Source: Mycteria americana
Taxonomy: Eukaryota; Chordata; Aves; Ciconiiformes; Ciconiidae
Length of the DNA: 64,000 nucleotides
Assembly: GCF_035582795.1 (NCBI RefSeq)
Contig: NC_134370.1
Span: 52,563,501 to 52,627,500 of the forward strand
Direction: 5' to 3'
Shown: positions 28,377-41,010 of the stretch, one piece after another
How positions within the stretch are numbered: position 1 is the stretch's first letter
Layout: each line of letters opens with the position of its first letter
Position numbers and translations under genes: made by a program
Notes under the pieces: model-generated
What the model saw: only the letters and a program-made list of their open reading frames with translations
Told to the model about the DNA's origin: nothing
Databases searched by the model: none

Positions 28377-29228
28377 GTCCAAGAAGCCATAATTCAGGAG
28401 GAAGGAAGTACAAATGACCCTACAGGACAATTCTGAATTTAGGACATTATTGCGGAATATTTCTGCACAGTTTTGATGATAAATGTTGTCCTGCGTGAAG
28501 CAAAATAGTAATAACTCAATCTGATGGACGTAATTAGTTCTCTTTTACCTGGTGCGTGTGTGTAACAAACACTGTAACTTGTTTATTACTGTGATACTTC
28601 TAATGTTAATTATTATTAATTATTAGCTTGAACAGTACTTTGTCCCGAAAAGGTGTGCAAAAGCATGCATCAGTCTTAAGCCTGAAAGTACTGATGCAAA
28701 GATTCTGAATTTCTTCCCTCTTTCGTAGAAAGATAAAATTGTGAAGATTTTAAATGACTTCAACTTATAGGATGAAGAGAGCAATTAATGACATCACTCA
28801 GTTCTGGGCTGTCTTTTCATAACTCAATATCGCTTAGCTTTTTTTCTTTTTTTTTCTTTAAATGGATATTACCTTTACTGTTGCATGAAATGTTTACAAC
28901 AATGCAAATCTCATAGAGAACCTCCAAATTAAAGCCAAGTTAATGGTTCTTGCTGAAAATAGATGAGATTTGATTCTGGTAAAGTTTCATTTTGAATTTG
29001 TTTAAAGCCAACTCTCCAAGCAAAAACTATAGTGGCACAATTTATAAAGGGCAAAACCTAAAAGAAATGTTCATTAGGAGTAGGTGTTTATTTTACATAT
29101 CTCTTCATATGTCTTCATAATGATAGCGTCTAAACTCCAACATTTATAGCAGTTGATTCTCAAGATCTTTAATGAGAGATAGTTATGGCTGTCATGTTTT
29201 GTGTCTGAAAATACTTCGAGGTGGGTAT

Positions 29229-29233
29229 CTGGG
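29229..29233. repeat. Target-site duplication, left copy (CTGGG)
   Basis: The five bases CTGGG immediately before the LTR are repeated exactly at 29774-29778 immediately after it. This marks an integrase-mediated insertion. Confidence 0.85.
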
Positions 29234-29773
29234 TGTGCTGGTTTGGCCTGCACACCCAGGGGATGGATAACACCGGGATGTTTTAGTTACTGCTGAGCAG
29301 CGCTCACACAGAGTCAAGGCCTTTTCTGCTTCTCACCCCACCCCACCAGCGAGTAGGCTGGGGGGGCACAAGAAGCTGGGAGGGGACACAGCTGGGACAG
29401 CTGACCCCAACTGACCAAAGGGGTATCCCACACCATATGACATGATGCTCAGCATATAAAGCTGGGGGAAGAAGAAGGAAGCGGGGGACGTTCGCAGTGA
29501 TGGTGTTTGTCTTCCCAAGTAACCATTACGCATGATGGAGCCCTGCTTTCCTGGAGATGGCTGAACACCTGCCTGCCCATGGGAAGGAGTGAAGGAATTC
29601 CTTGCTTTGCTTTGCTTGCGTGCGCGGCTTTTGCTTTACCTATTAAACTGTTTTTATCTCAACCCATGAGTTTTCTCACTTTTACTCTTCTGATTCTGTC
29701 CCCCATCCCACCAGGGGGGAGTGAGCGAGCGGCTGTGTGGTGCTTAGTTGCTGGCTGGGGTTAAACCATGACA
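29234..29773 (+). mobile_element. Solo LTR of an avian endogenous retrovirus
   Basis: A 540-bp element begins TGTGCTGGTTTGGC and ends GGGGTTAAACCATGACA, so it has the canonical TG...CA ends, and is flanked by a 5-bp duplication (CTGGG). It carries a TATAAA box at 29455-29460 (U3) and an ATTAAA poly(A)-type signal at 29642-29647, placing the promoter and R/U5 in the expected order on the + strand. The sequence matches, from memory, an LTR family abundant in many non-galliform bird genomes. A 5-bp duplication suits ERVL-like elements, but the class cannot be fixed without the internal region. No gag, pol or env remains: this is the single LTR left after recombination between two LTRs. Open frames inside it are not genes. 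Confidence 0.9.
29455..29460 (+). promoter_or_regulatory. LTR TATA box
   Basis: TATAAA inside the solo LTR about 220 bp from its 5' end, consistent with a U3 core promoter. Transcription would run on the + strand. Whether it is active today is unknown. Confidence 0.6.
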
Positions 29774-29778
29774 CTGGG
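29774..29778. repeat. Target-site duplication, right copy (CTGGG)
   Basis: Exact match to 29229-29233 across the 540-bp LTR. Confidence 0.85.
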
Positions 29779-32700
29779 GCTGCTGAAGATAAGCACTAGC
29801 TTTCAGTGTAGTTTAGATGCTATATTTATCTAAAATTTAGGCGTTACCTAATTTTGGATGGCTAAAATCAGAAGCCCCTTTTAAAAAAAAAAAAGTAACT
29901 GTACATGTGTCACTGAAGTTACTATGGGTTAAGATCAGAAAATAACAACAAGAAGAGAATTAAGGTGCTTGTCTCTGATTTGCATAAACATTCAAATGAT
30001 GTTTTCAATTTTTGTCCTTTTGAAATGCTCATGTGGTAGTAAAAAGCCTATAAATCATTCTTGTGAGCCAAAATACCATTTGCTACTGTTAGAAGGCAAG
30101 TTAACAGTATTACAACTTTGGTGAAATTTGAATGCATTCCACGTTCAATTTTTTTAATAAGAACTGTAAATAACAGACCATTTTGGAGTATAATAAATGA
30201 TCCCTTCCAAAGCCTAATGATAGCTTACTTTAGTTATAGCCATTCTTTTACAGCAATAGACGGCTTTAAAAAATCATTCTTACAGCATACACATAATTTT
30301 AAAGAGCTGGAATAAAGTTTTGGAGCAAGTCCATTCATTTAATTTATTCAAGTATGACAAGTACTAGGAATATCTTTGATACCTAAATCTCATCTTACAC
30401 AGGAAGCTGCCTTATCTTTTGGGATTTCAGTTTGCACATAGTATTCTCTTTGCAAGTATTTCATATTCTAGAGATTTCCTTTCTACTTAGAGTATTGCTT
30501 ATCCTCATCGATAAAACCTCATCAATCAGATGCTAAAGATTTATAAAGTAGGCTTAAAAATAATAAGATTTTAAAAATTAATGAAGTCTATATTAAAAAT
30601 TTTCCTCTGCGTTTGAAGTCTCTGAAGAATCGTATTTTCCAGGTTTTTACTGAAACCCTAAAGAGTAATATTTAAATTTTTTTTTAATTAAGTAAAGTAC
30701 CAACTCCTACTTAATCACACAGCTTTGGAAGTTGCAAATTTAAAAACACAGCAAGATTTATGATATAATTGAGAGGTCAAAATAATGCAGCCATATTATT
30801 AGCACTAACTGCAGCCTTATAGTGTTCTTTACCTATATTCTAGGCAGATAACTATTTTCAAGCAAACTAAGCTTCAACTGTTCTGAAAAAAATAGAGAAG
30901 AAGAAAAATCAAGTCCCTTTCAGAGAAATACATGCATATTTCTGCCTCTGGTGAGGCTGTCATTTTGTGTTCAGCCCAAGACATAGAAAGCAGATGGATA
31001 AAAAATATCTCACATATCACAAAAAGAAATGGTAAGATGAACTTCAGTTTGAAACCCCAAATATCTGGCTTGGGAGAAAAACCCAAATGCTCTTTCATTA
31101 TAATGTTTTGCCTGCTTGTTGGTCCTGCTGTTACTGTAGTTATAAGAGTGTCCCATCACCACAATACGTGAGCATGTTATATAGAGAGACTACAGCCGTG
31201 CAAAAACTCTCCAGTTAGAGTTGTGTCTGAGAAAAAAAAAGAATGAAAATTACTTATTCTGAGTGGCTATCTTTTTCCTTCAAATTTTACTACATGGTCA
31301 GATTTATTTTTGAAGAGAAAGGTATGTCATTCTTGCTTCCCAGCCTCGTGCTACAGGCTAACCATCAACTGGTGCAGCCTGTATTATCCTTTTTGCACCA
31401 CTATATTTTTTTACAAAGTTTAACTTTTCATGATAGTTGAAAAGATGAGAAGCTATTTATGGAATAAACGGCAACAAAAGCTAGCCAACTCTGCACAGCA
31501 TAATGGGATTTTAATGTATTCTTCTTGTCAGCATAGTGTATTTCTGTGATAATTTTATGTGACAGCGTAATTAAACTGGAAAACAATTCCCATTTCCTAT
31601 GTATTTTATCTATTTATCATCATTTATTTCTTTACTTTCTTGCTCTGCTATAAATATTATTGTAAGGAGAGTTAAATAAGTTAAACCAATGCAATTACTT
31701 TTACAGATAGAAATTAACTTCATATATCAATTTATACTGGTTCATATACAGCACCTACTATTTGCCCTGTACAAATAAATGCATTTGTTGCAGTATATTT
31801 ATAGTGTCACTATGGTTTCCATGTTTGCACTCCTTTTGACTAATGTTCTATATGTTAAAACTTGACATTTTAACAGTATTTTCAAACAATTTCATTCATT
31901 ATCAAATAACCATTTATTACATTGTGGCAATTTCAAACCATTTACTGGACCCCCTAGACATTGCTAAACAATGATTTATCAAGGACTGTGCAAATTTTAG
32001 TGCTTATCACAGCAAATACAAAAAGTAACATTAAATAGTGACTTGACAACAGCTCTGACTAAATTATTTTTCTTTTTTAATCTTGATGAGTCATATTTAG
32101 TAATAGCAGTTTGTAAATGTGCTGGAAATTGAGGGCAATATTCTAGATTGCTTCATTGTAGAAGGCTCTTTCTGGTTTGCTCAATCCTTTTGCATGCTTG
32201 GGGGATAAATTGAAGACTGTGGGACACAACAGACATGTCTTTTACTGCCTTTTTATTTTGTGGTGCCTACGATGCCCCAACATTATTACGTGTGACAGTA
32301 CTTTTTGCACTTTATTTGACCATTAATCTAACAAAATCTATCTCTAGTCAAATCTGTATTGATTTTTGGTTACCTAGAGTGAATATTAGTGATGCAAAGG
32401 ATTTTCAGTTCTGTTTTTGGGAAAAATCTCCTCCTTCCTAATGTTCTAGCCAACAAACAGGACTGATTTAATTTCATATGTGACTACTTGGCTGCAAAAT
32501 GCTGTGCTTGTATTTCTATTCCTTATCTCCCCTGTTTCTATTGAACTTGAGATCCACAGTATGTCTGTGAGAGAACAGGCTGATACCCACAAATGATAAT
32601 TAGGTCTCTGGAAGCATTTAGGTGCAAACTTTACAAGGGAACAATATTTGAGACATCCCCATTCTCAGAGATCTCATTAATCATTGCAGAGCTCACACAT

Positions 32701-35700
32701 TCAGCTCAACATTAAGTAAATTGAAAAGCTTAAATATTACAGAGGATATTCATAGAAGGAGTTTCAATGACTTGGGAGGATTCTTCATTTGTGAGGTTCA
32801 TACATGGACTATAGCTGAACAAATAACACTGAATTTAAATTATCCCTAAATCAATAGTTTGGTATTGTTGATTTCTGCTACGGTAACATTAAGTAGCTCC
32901 AGATAAAGCCAAGGCCTCGCTGTGCAAAACTAACAGCTTAACGTCATCCTTGTTCAGAAGAATTTATAGTCTACATAGTTTGTTTATGAATTGGAGTAAT
33001 AAGGAACCACGCCTTAGATTGTGATCTTCCTTGGCCAAGGTCATGAAAAGGGCAGAACTGGAAATTATACACAGATTTTCTATATGTCAGTCTTAATTTC
33101 AAAGGCATCCAAAAGGTTTTGATTCATTATCTCCAATTTGGGAGCGGTTATCAGGACCACTTGTTCTCTTACTGCTTCCATGGTAGAGCCAGCAAAGAGA
33201 GCTTTTACTCGTTAACTTAATAATGTAATAATTTAGTTTAAATTGCCACAGCTTTCAACTGGTGGTGATAAGACAGGCTGTAAACTGTAGTAGAAAAGAA
33301 ACAGACAACGTTTTGTTCTGCAGCCTGTGTCACAGCTTGGCATCCTCTGCTAGAAAGGTGCAGCTAGGCTTGGTAACTTCAACAGCCAGTGCAGCAACAG
33401 CCAAGATGCATCATAAATTGGGGCTCTTATACATGCATAAAGGTAAAATCTTGTTTGCTTGCTGAAGGTCTTACTATCCCTAGTTTAAGGACTTCAGTTC
33501 TTTAATTTTACCCATGCATATCCTCTGTGTTTAATACTAGGATCTCAAAGTTTATGTGTTTACTTGTGATGACAGTAGCTAATGTTTGGAGTTTGGGGGA
33601 TTTTTTGTTTGTTTGTTTGTTGTTCACCAGCTCTACTAGTATTCTGTGAGAATTTTGCTAGACTAGTAGGATATGACCAAGCCCAAAGTATGGTTACAGA
33701 GTACACAAGGAAAGCTCATCCAAAACCACTAAACAATAAATAATTAATTTTACCCCAGCAAAGCTGCTTGTCTTCTCAAACTTCAGAGATCATTTTTAGA
33801 AATTCTTCATCTATTCCTGAATCACAGTAGTTCTTAACACACTACTACTTTAAACAAAACTGTCACTGACATCAGGTAGGCTAGACCAGGCACAAAAAGA
33901 AGTTTTGGCTTAAACCAATCACTTAAAATTAAGTGATGCCATATGATGCTAGAATAAATGAACCATTACAGCCATGTCCCTGCTTATTTAAAAAAAAAAA
34001 AAAAATTGTCTTAGAAAATGAAAGTGTCTGAGGGCCCAGTGCAGACAAAAGTAAGCATTTAATCAGTGGAGAAAGTCAAGCTGAGTTCAATCACAGGTCA
34101 GAGCTGAAGGTCTGCTCAGAATCAGGTACCTCAAATTAAAGCACTTTGGGCACAGATGTGTCTATAGCCAAACACTCAAATGAGCCTAATATAAGTAGCA
34201 GTGTGTTTGCTTCCTTTTATTTTAATCAATCTAAATGATAAAGTGCTAAGATATCAAGGTATGCTCAGACCCAACTCTTACTGATCCAGGAAGTGGTCCC
34301 AAGATGAGTGGTCTTGTTAGCCCATTTCCAGCCTCCTTCTCTCCCCTAGTCTGCCTACTAGAGATTATTATCCCTTGATTTCCACTGGCTAAACTTATCA
34401 TTTGGCTTCTTTTTCACCTATCTCTACGAAATGAAGTTTAAAAAAATTTTTTTTTGTGGTAAACTTTCTATGTTACAATCCCTGGAGGTTCAGCAACCAT
34501 CAGCTATCGAGTGCCAGAGATAAGGCCTGAAAATGGCAAAACATGTTTTTTAATATAATCAGGGTTAACAACTCTCCCTCTCAGAATTCAGAAATGTAAA
34601 AAGAGAGTTAGTTTTCCCCATAACCAAAGATATGATTTCTATGTGGCCAGCAACCTAGGTGTGAGGGAAGGAAGTCATCAAGGCGAGCTCTTTGCTCACT
34701 TAAAGAGATATTATACAAAACATTAAACCCAATGAGGGTATCTGTCAAAATCTAGAGACTCTATCTCTGCTGTAATCTACCTTCCATTATGGATTAATTT
34801 GACACTAATTGCAAAAATGATTTAATTTAGCTAATCTTCAAAAAATACTGTTTGAAAATGAAAATTAATGGCTAGGATAAAATCGTAAGTATTCTAACTG
34901 AATAAAAACTTAGAGATGAAGGGCCAGGGACTGACAGAGAAAGCTTAGATGGGAATTACCTCAAAAAAATGCATTTAATACATAAAGCAACAGAGAACCA
35001 AAAATGAATTTAAAGAACATGACAGGTACCAGTGGAGGAAATGTCAAAAAAATTGCCTACTGATGGAGAGGGATGGAAAAAACAAATTTGAAGCATTTTA
35101 GTTCTAAAAAGGACTTTGGGGATATATTTTGTTAGATCTAAAAAACCACAAGAAATTACATACTTTTTAAAGTTTTATCCAACTAGCAGAACCTAGAAAA
35201 TCAAGTATTTATCAAGTATGCATTGGACTGACTGGAGAATGTGATTGTTGGAAGTGGTCAGCCTCTCCACATGAGGTTTGTAGTTCAAAAGTTACATTTG
35301 CACCAGCAAACTAATCATAGCTTTGTGATGTTCTTCCAAGTCCTTATTTCTGATAAAGACACTGTGTAACATGATAGACTCTCATCTGTACCAGATGGTA
35401 CAAGTCCCTGATGAATCATACGCCAGCTGTGCACAGCCAGAATACAACACGCTCCAACCACACTTCCTCTTCCCTCTCACTGTGCACCCAGCACAGCAAG
35501 GCTGTATTGACACTCGGGCTCATGAGCATTCAAAGCAGCAGAACATGGGTCTCTGAGGCTCTCTGTATAGTAGGCATATGAAAGATGACAGCTTCCAGAG
35601 CTACACGCTTTGTGCTCTTCCTACTAGTTTCTTTCTTTGCCAAACTTAGCAGGGGAAAGGAATGCAAAGACAGCCTCCTTTGTCTATTGTGCCTGTTTTG

Positions 35701-36522
35701 TCCAGGAGGTTGGAAGGGTAATGTTCTCCAACATACAAAGAGTGTGGTTGCCCTTATCCTTATGTTTGCATTAAATTAAAGGGTGCCATTTCAACATCAC
35801 CCCAGTGCCACCAGACTTGCTTTGCTATACAGTACAGTGGGAAACCTAACTGCCCAACCACAGCTCTAATGCCTGCTTCCCTTGTGCTCCTGTGTGCTTA
35901 CCTAATGTAATTAGCAATGTGTACAGCTTGCAAGGGAGAATAAGGTTGATTCTAACACATGGTTAATTAAGATATTACAGTTCGCTATTTGTTAGGCTGA
36001 CTCAGGGGAGTAGTAATAGGATGTGGAGTCTTTCACCTTAAGTTCAGCTGTTCTTACCCCCAAATTCCCAGGTAGTGATCAGTAATTTCTCATTAACCCT
36101 GGCACAAGATGAATCTGACTCGTCAGGCATGTGGATGAGTTTTGAGCACATGTCTGTCAACAAGGAGTGTCAGTGTCTCTGATAATTAAATTTCAAAGTG
36201 AAGAACCCCACTGCTGTGAGTGAATAGCAGGAGTCGATGCCTCCCTGTGGCATTATTTTAACTCCTTTTTTGTTGTTGTTTTTGGGTGTTTTTTTTTGTT
36301 TTCTCTAGACTCAACAAGCTATCATAAGCTATCATAATATCAGCAGATACAGATTTAGGTTTTGAAGACTACAAATTGACTATTGTCCTTAGGTTCCCCT
36401 GCAAGACAAACAACTAATAGTAATACAACCATAAAAGCTGGAAAAACATAGTTTAAAAAATACCTATCCCAACATCTAAATTATAATGAATCTGCAAAAG
36501 GCCCCTAATTTCATGATCCTAC
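29779..36522. other. Gene-poor intergenic DNA (segment 3)
   Basis: AT-rich DNA without a supportable gene. Open frames are at most about 80 codons and lack recognisable motifs. GTTT-rich runs occur at about 33600-33622 and 36266-36304, and an A-run at about 33990-34005. Confidence 0.65.
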
Positions 36523-36676
36523 CTGCACTGCCAAGAACGTAAAGAATCGTCGGTTCTTGACATCATTCTCTTGCCGAAGGGCAATTACCTCTTCTGTATG
36601 CATTGCCTTAATCATGTCAAGTTGTGTCCCATAAATTTGCATGTCTCCCAAGGAAGCACAGTGCATTGCCAGCAGC
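36523..36676 (-). CDS. Weak candidate exon of an unrecognised gene or transcript
   Basis: On the minus strand an open frame of about 50 codons ends at a good splice donor (CAG|GTAGGA, exon end at 36523). It could begin at a CAG acceptor with the exon start at 36676. The translation includes SLGDMQIYGTQLDMIKAM and, further on, EVIALRQENDVKNRRFF. It looks more protein-like than its neighbours, being charged and amphipathic with possible coiled-coil character. I do not recognise the family. The putative acceptor lacks a clear pyrimidine tract, no partner exon was found on the minus strand, and the length is not a multiple of three. It may be an orphan exon, a pseudo-exon or chance. Confidence 0.2.
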
Positions 36677-39600
36677 CTGATAGGCCAGATCAAAACAATT
36701 TCCTAATGTATGTTTACATCAGCTTTGGCTCTTGAGCTGCTTTTGCTCTAGCTGTTCTGCAAAACAGAGCAAATTCCCTCTCTCTAAACTGTACGTTGTG
36801 TTGCATTGGGGATAGGAAGCGTAATAAGCAGAATATGGATGGATATACGTTGTCCTTACCAGAACTGGGCAATGCTTTCTAGATTAATGAACTGCAAATC
36901 AGCTACACAAATGAAACTACATGCTAGATATAAACACAGTCCTCTGAGATGGGCTTGTTGTCACAGTCAGAGAGGGAGGGAGTGCACACGCATATGTGTG
37001 ATGGGGGGTGTAATGAACGCCAGCTCCCCTCCCAACTCTCTGGGATACATGAGGATGACAAACTCTCTGAGGAACAATTCCTTTGACTGGTTCGTTGAGG
37101 AAAGGAAACTTGTCACGCTGCCAAGAACAAAACTGCTTCTGGGCTTAGTTTTGAATTTTATAAAGTGAATAAGTGAAAAACGTATACACATTCACTTCAG
37201 ACCCAAGTCATGAATAATTAAAAGAATATATAATTGTACCCAGTTTTCCCCTCAAGCTCAACAAGCAAAGATATCTTCTGTCCATGTAACAGGGTACTTC
37301 ATGTTTTTTTCAGAAACAGAAAAAGAAGTGAGCTGAACCAAGTATCACTGGATTCATACTGCATGCAAGTATGAATAACAGCCTGACCATCAGAACACAC
37401 AGAAACACAGATTGAGAATTCAACATTTTTAGATGAAGGAAGTTCCAGATTTTTTGATTATGCATAAATATTTTCCTGGTGTGATTCATCCACACTTAAT
37501 ATTGGATTCTGACCACAATATGATGAAGATGGTATTATTAACAGCATTATGGTAGAATTAAGCTGATACTGCAAATGGCAAAGATCAGACATCTTTTACG
37601 AGGCAGAGTAAGATAAGAATGTACCATGTCAAAAATACCTATGCAGAAAATAACCTCAGAAAACAGAAGTTATCTGCTCCTATGTGTAACTATCTCCTTT
37701 TTCTCAGATAGGCAGATTTTCTAGTACAAATTAAGAAACCTGAGTTAACAGTATACACCCATACGTTTGTCTGCAATTCGACTGGTGCACTGGAATTGTC
37801 TAATGGTATTTATCTGGAAGAGGCAGATGCAAGAGATCTCTTATTGCTTTTATTTTTCCACATTATTCCCACAGTTAATGGGTGCCTCAGTTTTCAACTG
37901 AAGTGAAATTTAGGATTAATGTCTATTTTTCTTGAGGGCATAGTCGTTAGCAAATACAGTATTAATAGCAATGTATTTAGTACCTTTCACTTGCAGATAC
38001 AGAAATCTTATTTAAATACTACTGAAGAACATTAATAACTTCCATAAACAAGGTAATCATTACATCTCCCACCACACACACAAATGCAGACGTGAAGACT
38101 CTAATGGCTAGGAAGCTGGCTCTTCCTTTCTCTCATACCGGTATGGCTGTTTGTACCCAACAAACTGTGATGCTCTCTGATAGGAAAAATATATTTAAAA
38201 AACTGAAAATCATACACACAGAGGATGAATAGATTCTCTTTGGTATGTAGGTAATAGCTATGTCCTTGAAATGGCAAAGGTCTGGGGTTTGGTTTGACTG
38301 TTATGAAAGAGGCGCATTCTTTGTATTTTTGTACTTCTCTAGCTGAATTCCAAACACAAGATCTTCACTTGGACTTGACTTAGACCTTGACTTCTTTTCG
38401 ACAACGAGGTGTTTGTTCCAAGATAGAAAAAGGCAAAACAACAGGGAGGAGTGCTAGGAGATGTGAAGTGCAAGTCTGCTTAAGAAGAACATCATGGGTT
38501 GTATCTGAAGTAGCTCAGGGAGGTTTGGGAGAAAGTACACAGGGATATAGAAGGACTGTGGTGAGGGTCACTTTCTGCTCAATAATTTACCCCATGATAT
38601 GCAAAGAAGATACAAGTATGAAACTCGGCTAGCTACAGTAGCATGACAACTGATTACAATAGAACGGCTTTAAAGAGGTGGTGATGTACCTGACAGGAAT
38701 ATCAGAAATGAGGCAAAATATTATGTGCTACCTACTTCGGTCCACATATCTGAAAGCTACTACTCTATAACGTGTTGTTCTTGTCATTTTGTATCACAGA
38801 TATATAAGACAGGAGCCAAGTTATGTGCACGGACTACAAAAGCAGAGGTAAACTACAGCCCAAAGCCCTTATCATCAAAAAAGGGCAAAATAAAGTTGGG
38901 AAAAAACGGTATTCGTACTTTCTGTATAGGGAAAATGGCAAGGAGGAATTGTATACAAATGCAGTCTCTACATACAACCCCACAGAGACAGACTTTCAAA
39001 TGAATGTTTTAAAATTCCAACATTTCTGAGCTGTTGCTTGAACCACTTGAAAGGGGGGCATTTTTAATCGCGTTGGTTTTTTTTTTTAGATTACTAGAAA
39101 ATATTTTTCTAGTAAGTAAAATGGGAAAAGATCATGAAAAAGGTGAATGTTTTGGTATTCTATTGCTTTTGATGACTATTTTCTATTGAAAGGTTAATCG
39201 TGAATTATTTCAGATCCAAAATTTTGTAACAGTTTATTTTTCCCATGTACAGGACAAAATTCATGCGACAGAGCGTTATTCCTTCAAGCCTGTTCTCTTT
39301 GGTAGAGCTTTCATGTGAGAATCTGCTTATATTTGCAATTGTCTGATGTTTAAAAACAGAATTATTCAACATTCCCTAGTCGTTGGCTCTGACCTCTTGT
39401 TTGCTTGTTTTCTAGGTTACATTTGAACACTTGATAGATTTCCAGCTATATTGTGCCACCCCGTGTAAGAGATGGGAAATTGCGCAACTTTGCTGACCAT
39501 CATGACAGGAGTTTGGCATTGGTGACCTGCAGATGACATTTGTGCACTTTGAAGACAGTTTTGAGTTTATCAACAACTCAAGCACATTTAGAAAAGCATT

Positions 39601-40429
39601 TAAAGTATTTAATATGAGACTTAAATTTTCTTAAAACATTAATTTGCTGGAAAACTTTCAACCTTTTAACTTAGTAAGTCATGGTGGCCCTTTATTTATT
39701 ACTGCTCTGTTGAAAGACAAGGAAGATTATCTATTGGGTAACAAAATTATTCTCTACAGCATAATTTAATCTCATTTTCTACTTTATCTAAACCAGAATA
39801 GAACAGTACTGATTCAAAATCTGTACTCTGACACTTTGCAAACTTAAGTTTGCTGATAAACTAAGGGTCAGGGGGGGTATTCAGGCATAATAGGTAACTA
39901 ATAGGTAACTAATAGGTAACTTTCCATCCATGCACTTAGCAGCTTTCTGTATATTATAACAATGTGTTAGTGGCAAGTTCTAAACCTTATCCAAAACCTT
40001 CCTTCCATCTTGATCTCCTCCTCCTAGTAACGTTGACTATCATTAACATTCTTAGGTATGTGAAAAAGATAAAAGTGAGATTTATCTAACTTCCTGTCTT
40101 CTGTTGTGCATATGTAGTATCACTACATTATGTCATGAAGAAGGACTGTATTTTGGATGTCATTGCTGCCATATTTATACAGCTGAGGTTGTATTTCAAA
40201 TGATGTGGAGATTCAGGTTTTTTGCTCAGTAACTCTCCTACCGCTGCCTCGCCGGTATGTAATAATAATACTATCTGTTCTCTTTTTCCTCATGAAGAAG
40301 GTTGTTGTTTCTGACATTCATCTTGTTTCTGACGTTCATCTCATACTTCCCCGCGCACCTGAAACATCAGGCACAGCACACTAGTCTAGTACACTGAACT
40401 CAGTGAGTGACTTTATGTTTTCCCTTGTG
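36677..40429. other. Intergenic DNA just upstream of the BNIP2 promoter
   Basis: No recognised gene. Overlapping open frames at 38387-39029 were inspected and have no family resemblance. A tandem 11-mer occurs at 39888. Confidence 0.6.
39888..39920. repeat. Three perfect tandem copies of an 11-mer
   Basis: TAATAGGTAAC is repeated three times without error. This is a short, presumably recent slippage product and a possible length polymorphism. Confidence 0.85.
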
Positions 40430-40872
40430 TGTCGCCTTTACCGCGGCCCAGGACTCGACCCCTCGGTTGGCGTTCCTGTGACAAGCGGCTGGCCTGGCCG
40501 GACGGGCAGCGGGGGAGGGAGCTGCTGGTGCCCAGGAACAGCAGCGGCGCCGTTAATTAGCTCCAGCTGAGGGCTGCCCGGGCCGCAGGACTCATCCTCA
40601 CCACGCTCCCGGGAGGCAGGCAGCGCTCCTCGGCCCCGGGGACGACAGCACAGCCACCGCCCCCACAGCGCCGGAGACTCCCGCCACCGGCCCTCAGAGC
40701 GGCGCGGGCCCCGCCCCGCGCGCTCCCAACGGCCCGTCCCGCGCCGCGCCGCCCCGCCCCGCGGGCGTGCGAGGAGAGAATGCGCACGCGCCAACTGTCC
40801 GGGGGGCGGGCCGCAGCGGCGTTATTTTACGCATGTGCGGGAGTGCTCCAACCCCCCACGGAGAGGAGTTGT

Positions 40873-40878
40873 CACGTG
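40873..40878. promoter_or_regulatory. CACGTG E-box
   Basis: A canonical E-box (USF/MYC/TFE family) inside the BNIP2 CpG island, about 135 bp upstream of the predicted first-exon donor. Binding is not shown by the sequence. Confidence 0.5.
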
Positions 40879-40879
40879 G

Positions 40880-41010
40880 GTCCGGTGGCGTATGCGCTTC
40901 CGGGTGAGGAGGGGCGCGCAACGGAGCGGGCCTTTTCCGTGGCGGCGGCGGCGCGGGCGAGGCCGCGGCCCGTCTCGTTTGCCCCCCACCCTCTGTCCCT
41001 GTCCCGCCAG
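40880..41010 (+). other. BNIP2: BNIP2 first exon, 5'UTR (3' boundary predicted)
   Basis: A donor CCAG|GTAATG at 41010/41011 lies in the middle of the CpG island and is the best exon-1 splice site there. The 5' boundary is not visible; 40880 is an approximate placement downstream of the promoter motifs. The exon is likely non-coding for the standard protein. An open frame does run through it to the donor, but when continued through the downstream exon at 45075 it ends in stop codons rather than joining the BNIP2 frame. Confidence 0.5.

Larger units (their letters stand above)
17366..29228. other. Gene-poor intergenic DNA (segment 2)
   Basis: No coding exon could be supported. Apart from simple repeats and possible ancient repeats listed separately, nothing with a nameable function was identified. 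The base composition is uniformly AT-rich and no CpG island occurs. Confidence 0.65.

Noticed and set aside
29333-29764. Open frames of 66 and 85 codons
   Set aside because: Both lie inside the solo LTR, which is non-coding.
38387-39029. Cluster of open frames of 68-92 codons upstream of BNIP2
   Set aside because: Overlapping frames with no recognisable motif, no CpG island and no splice-site framing.
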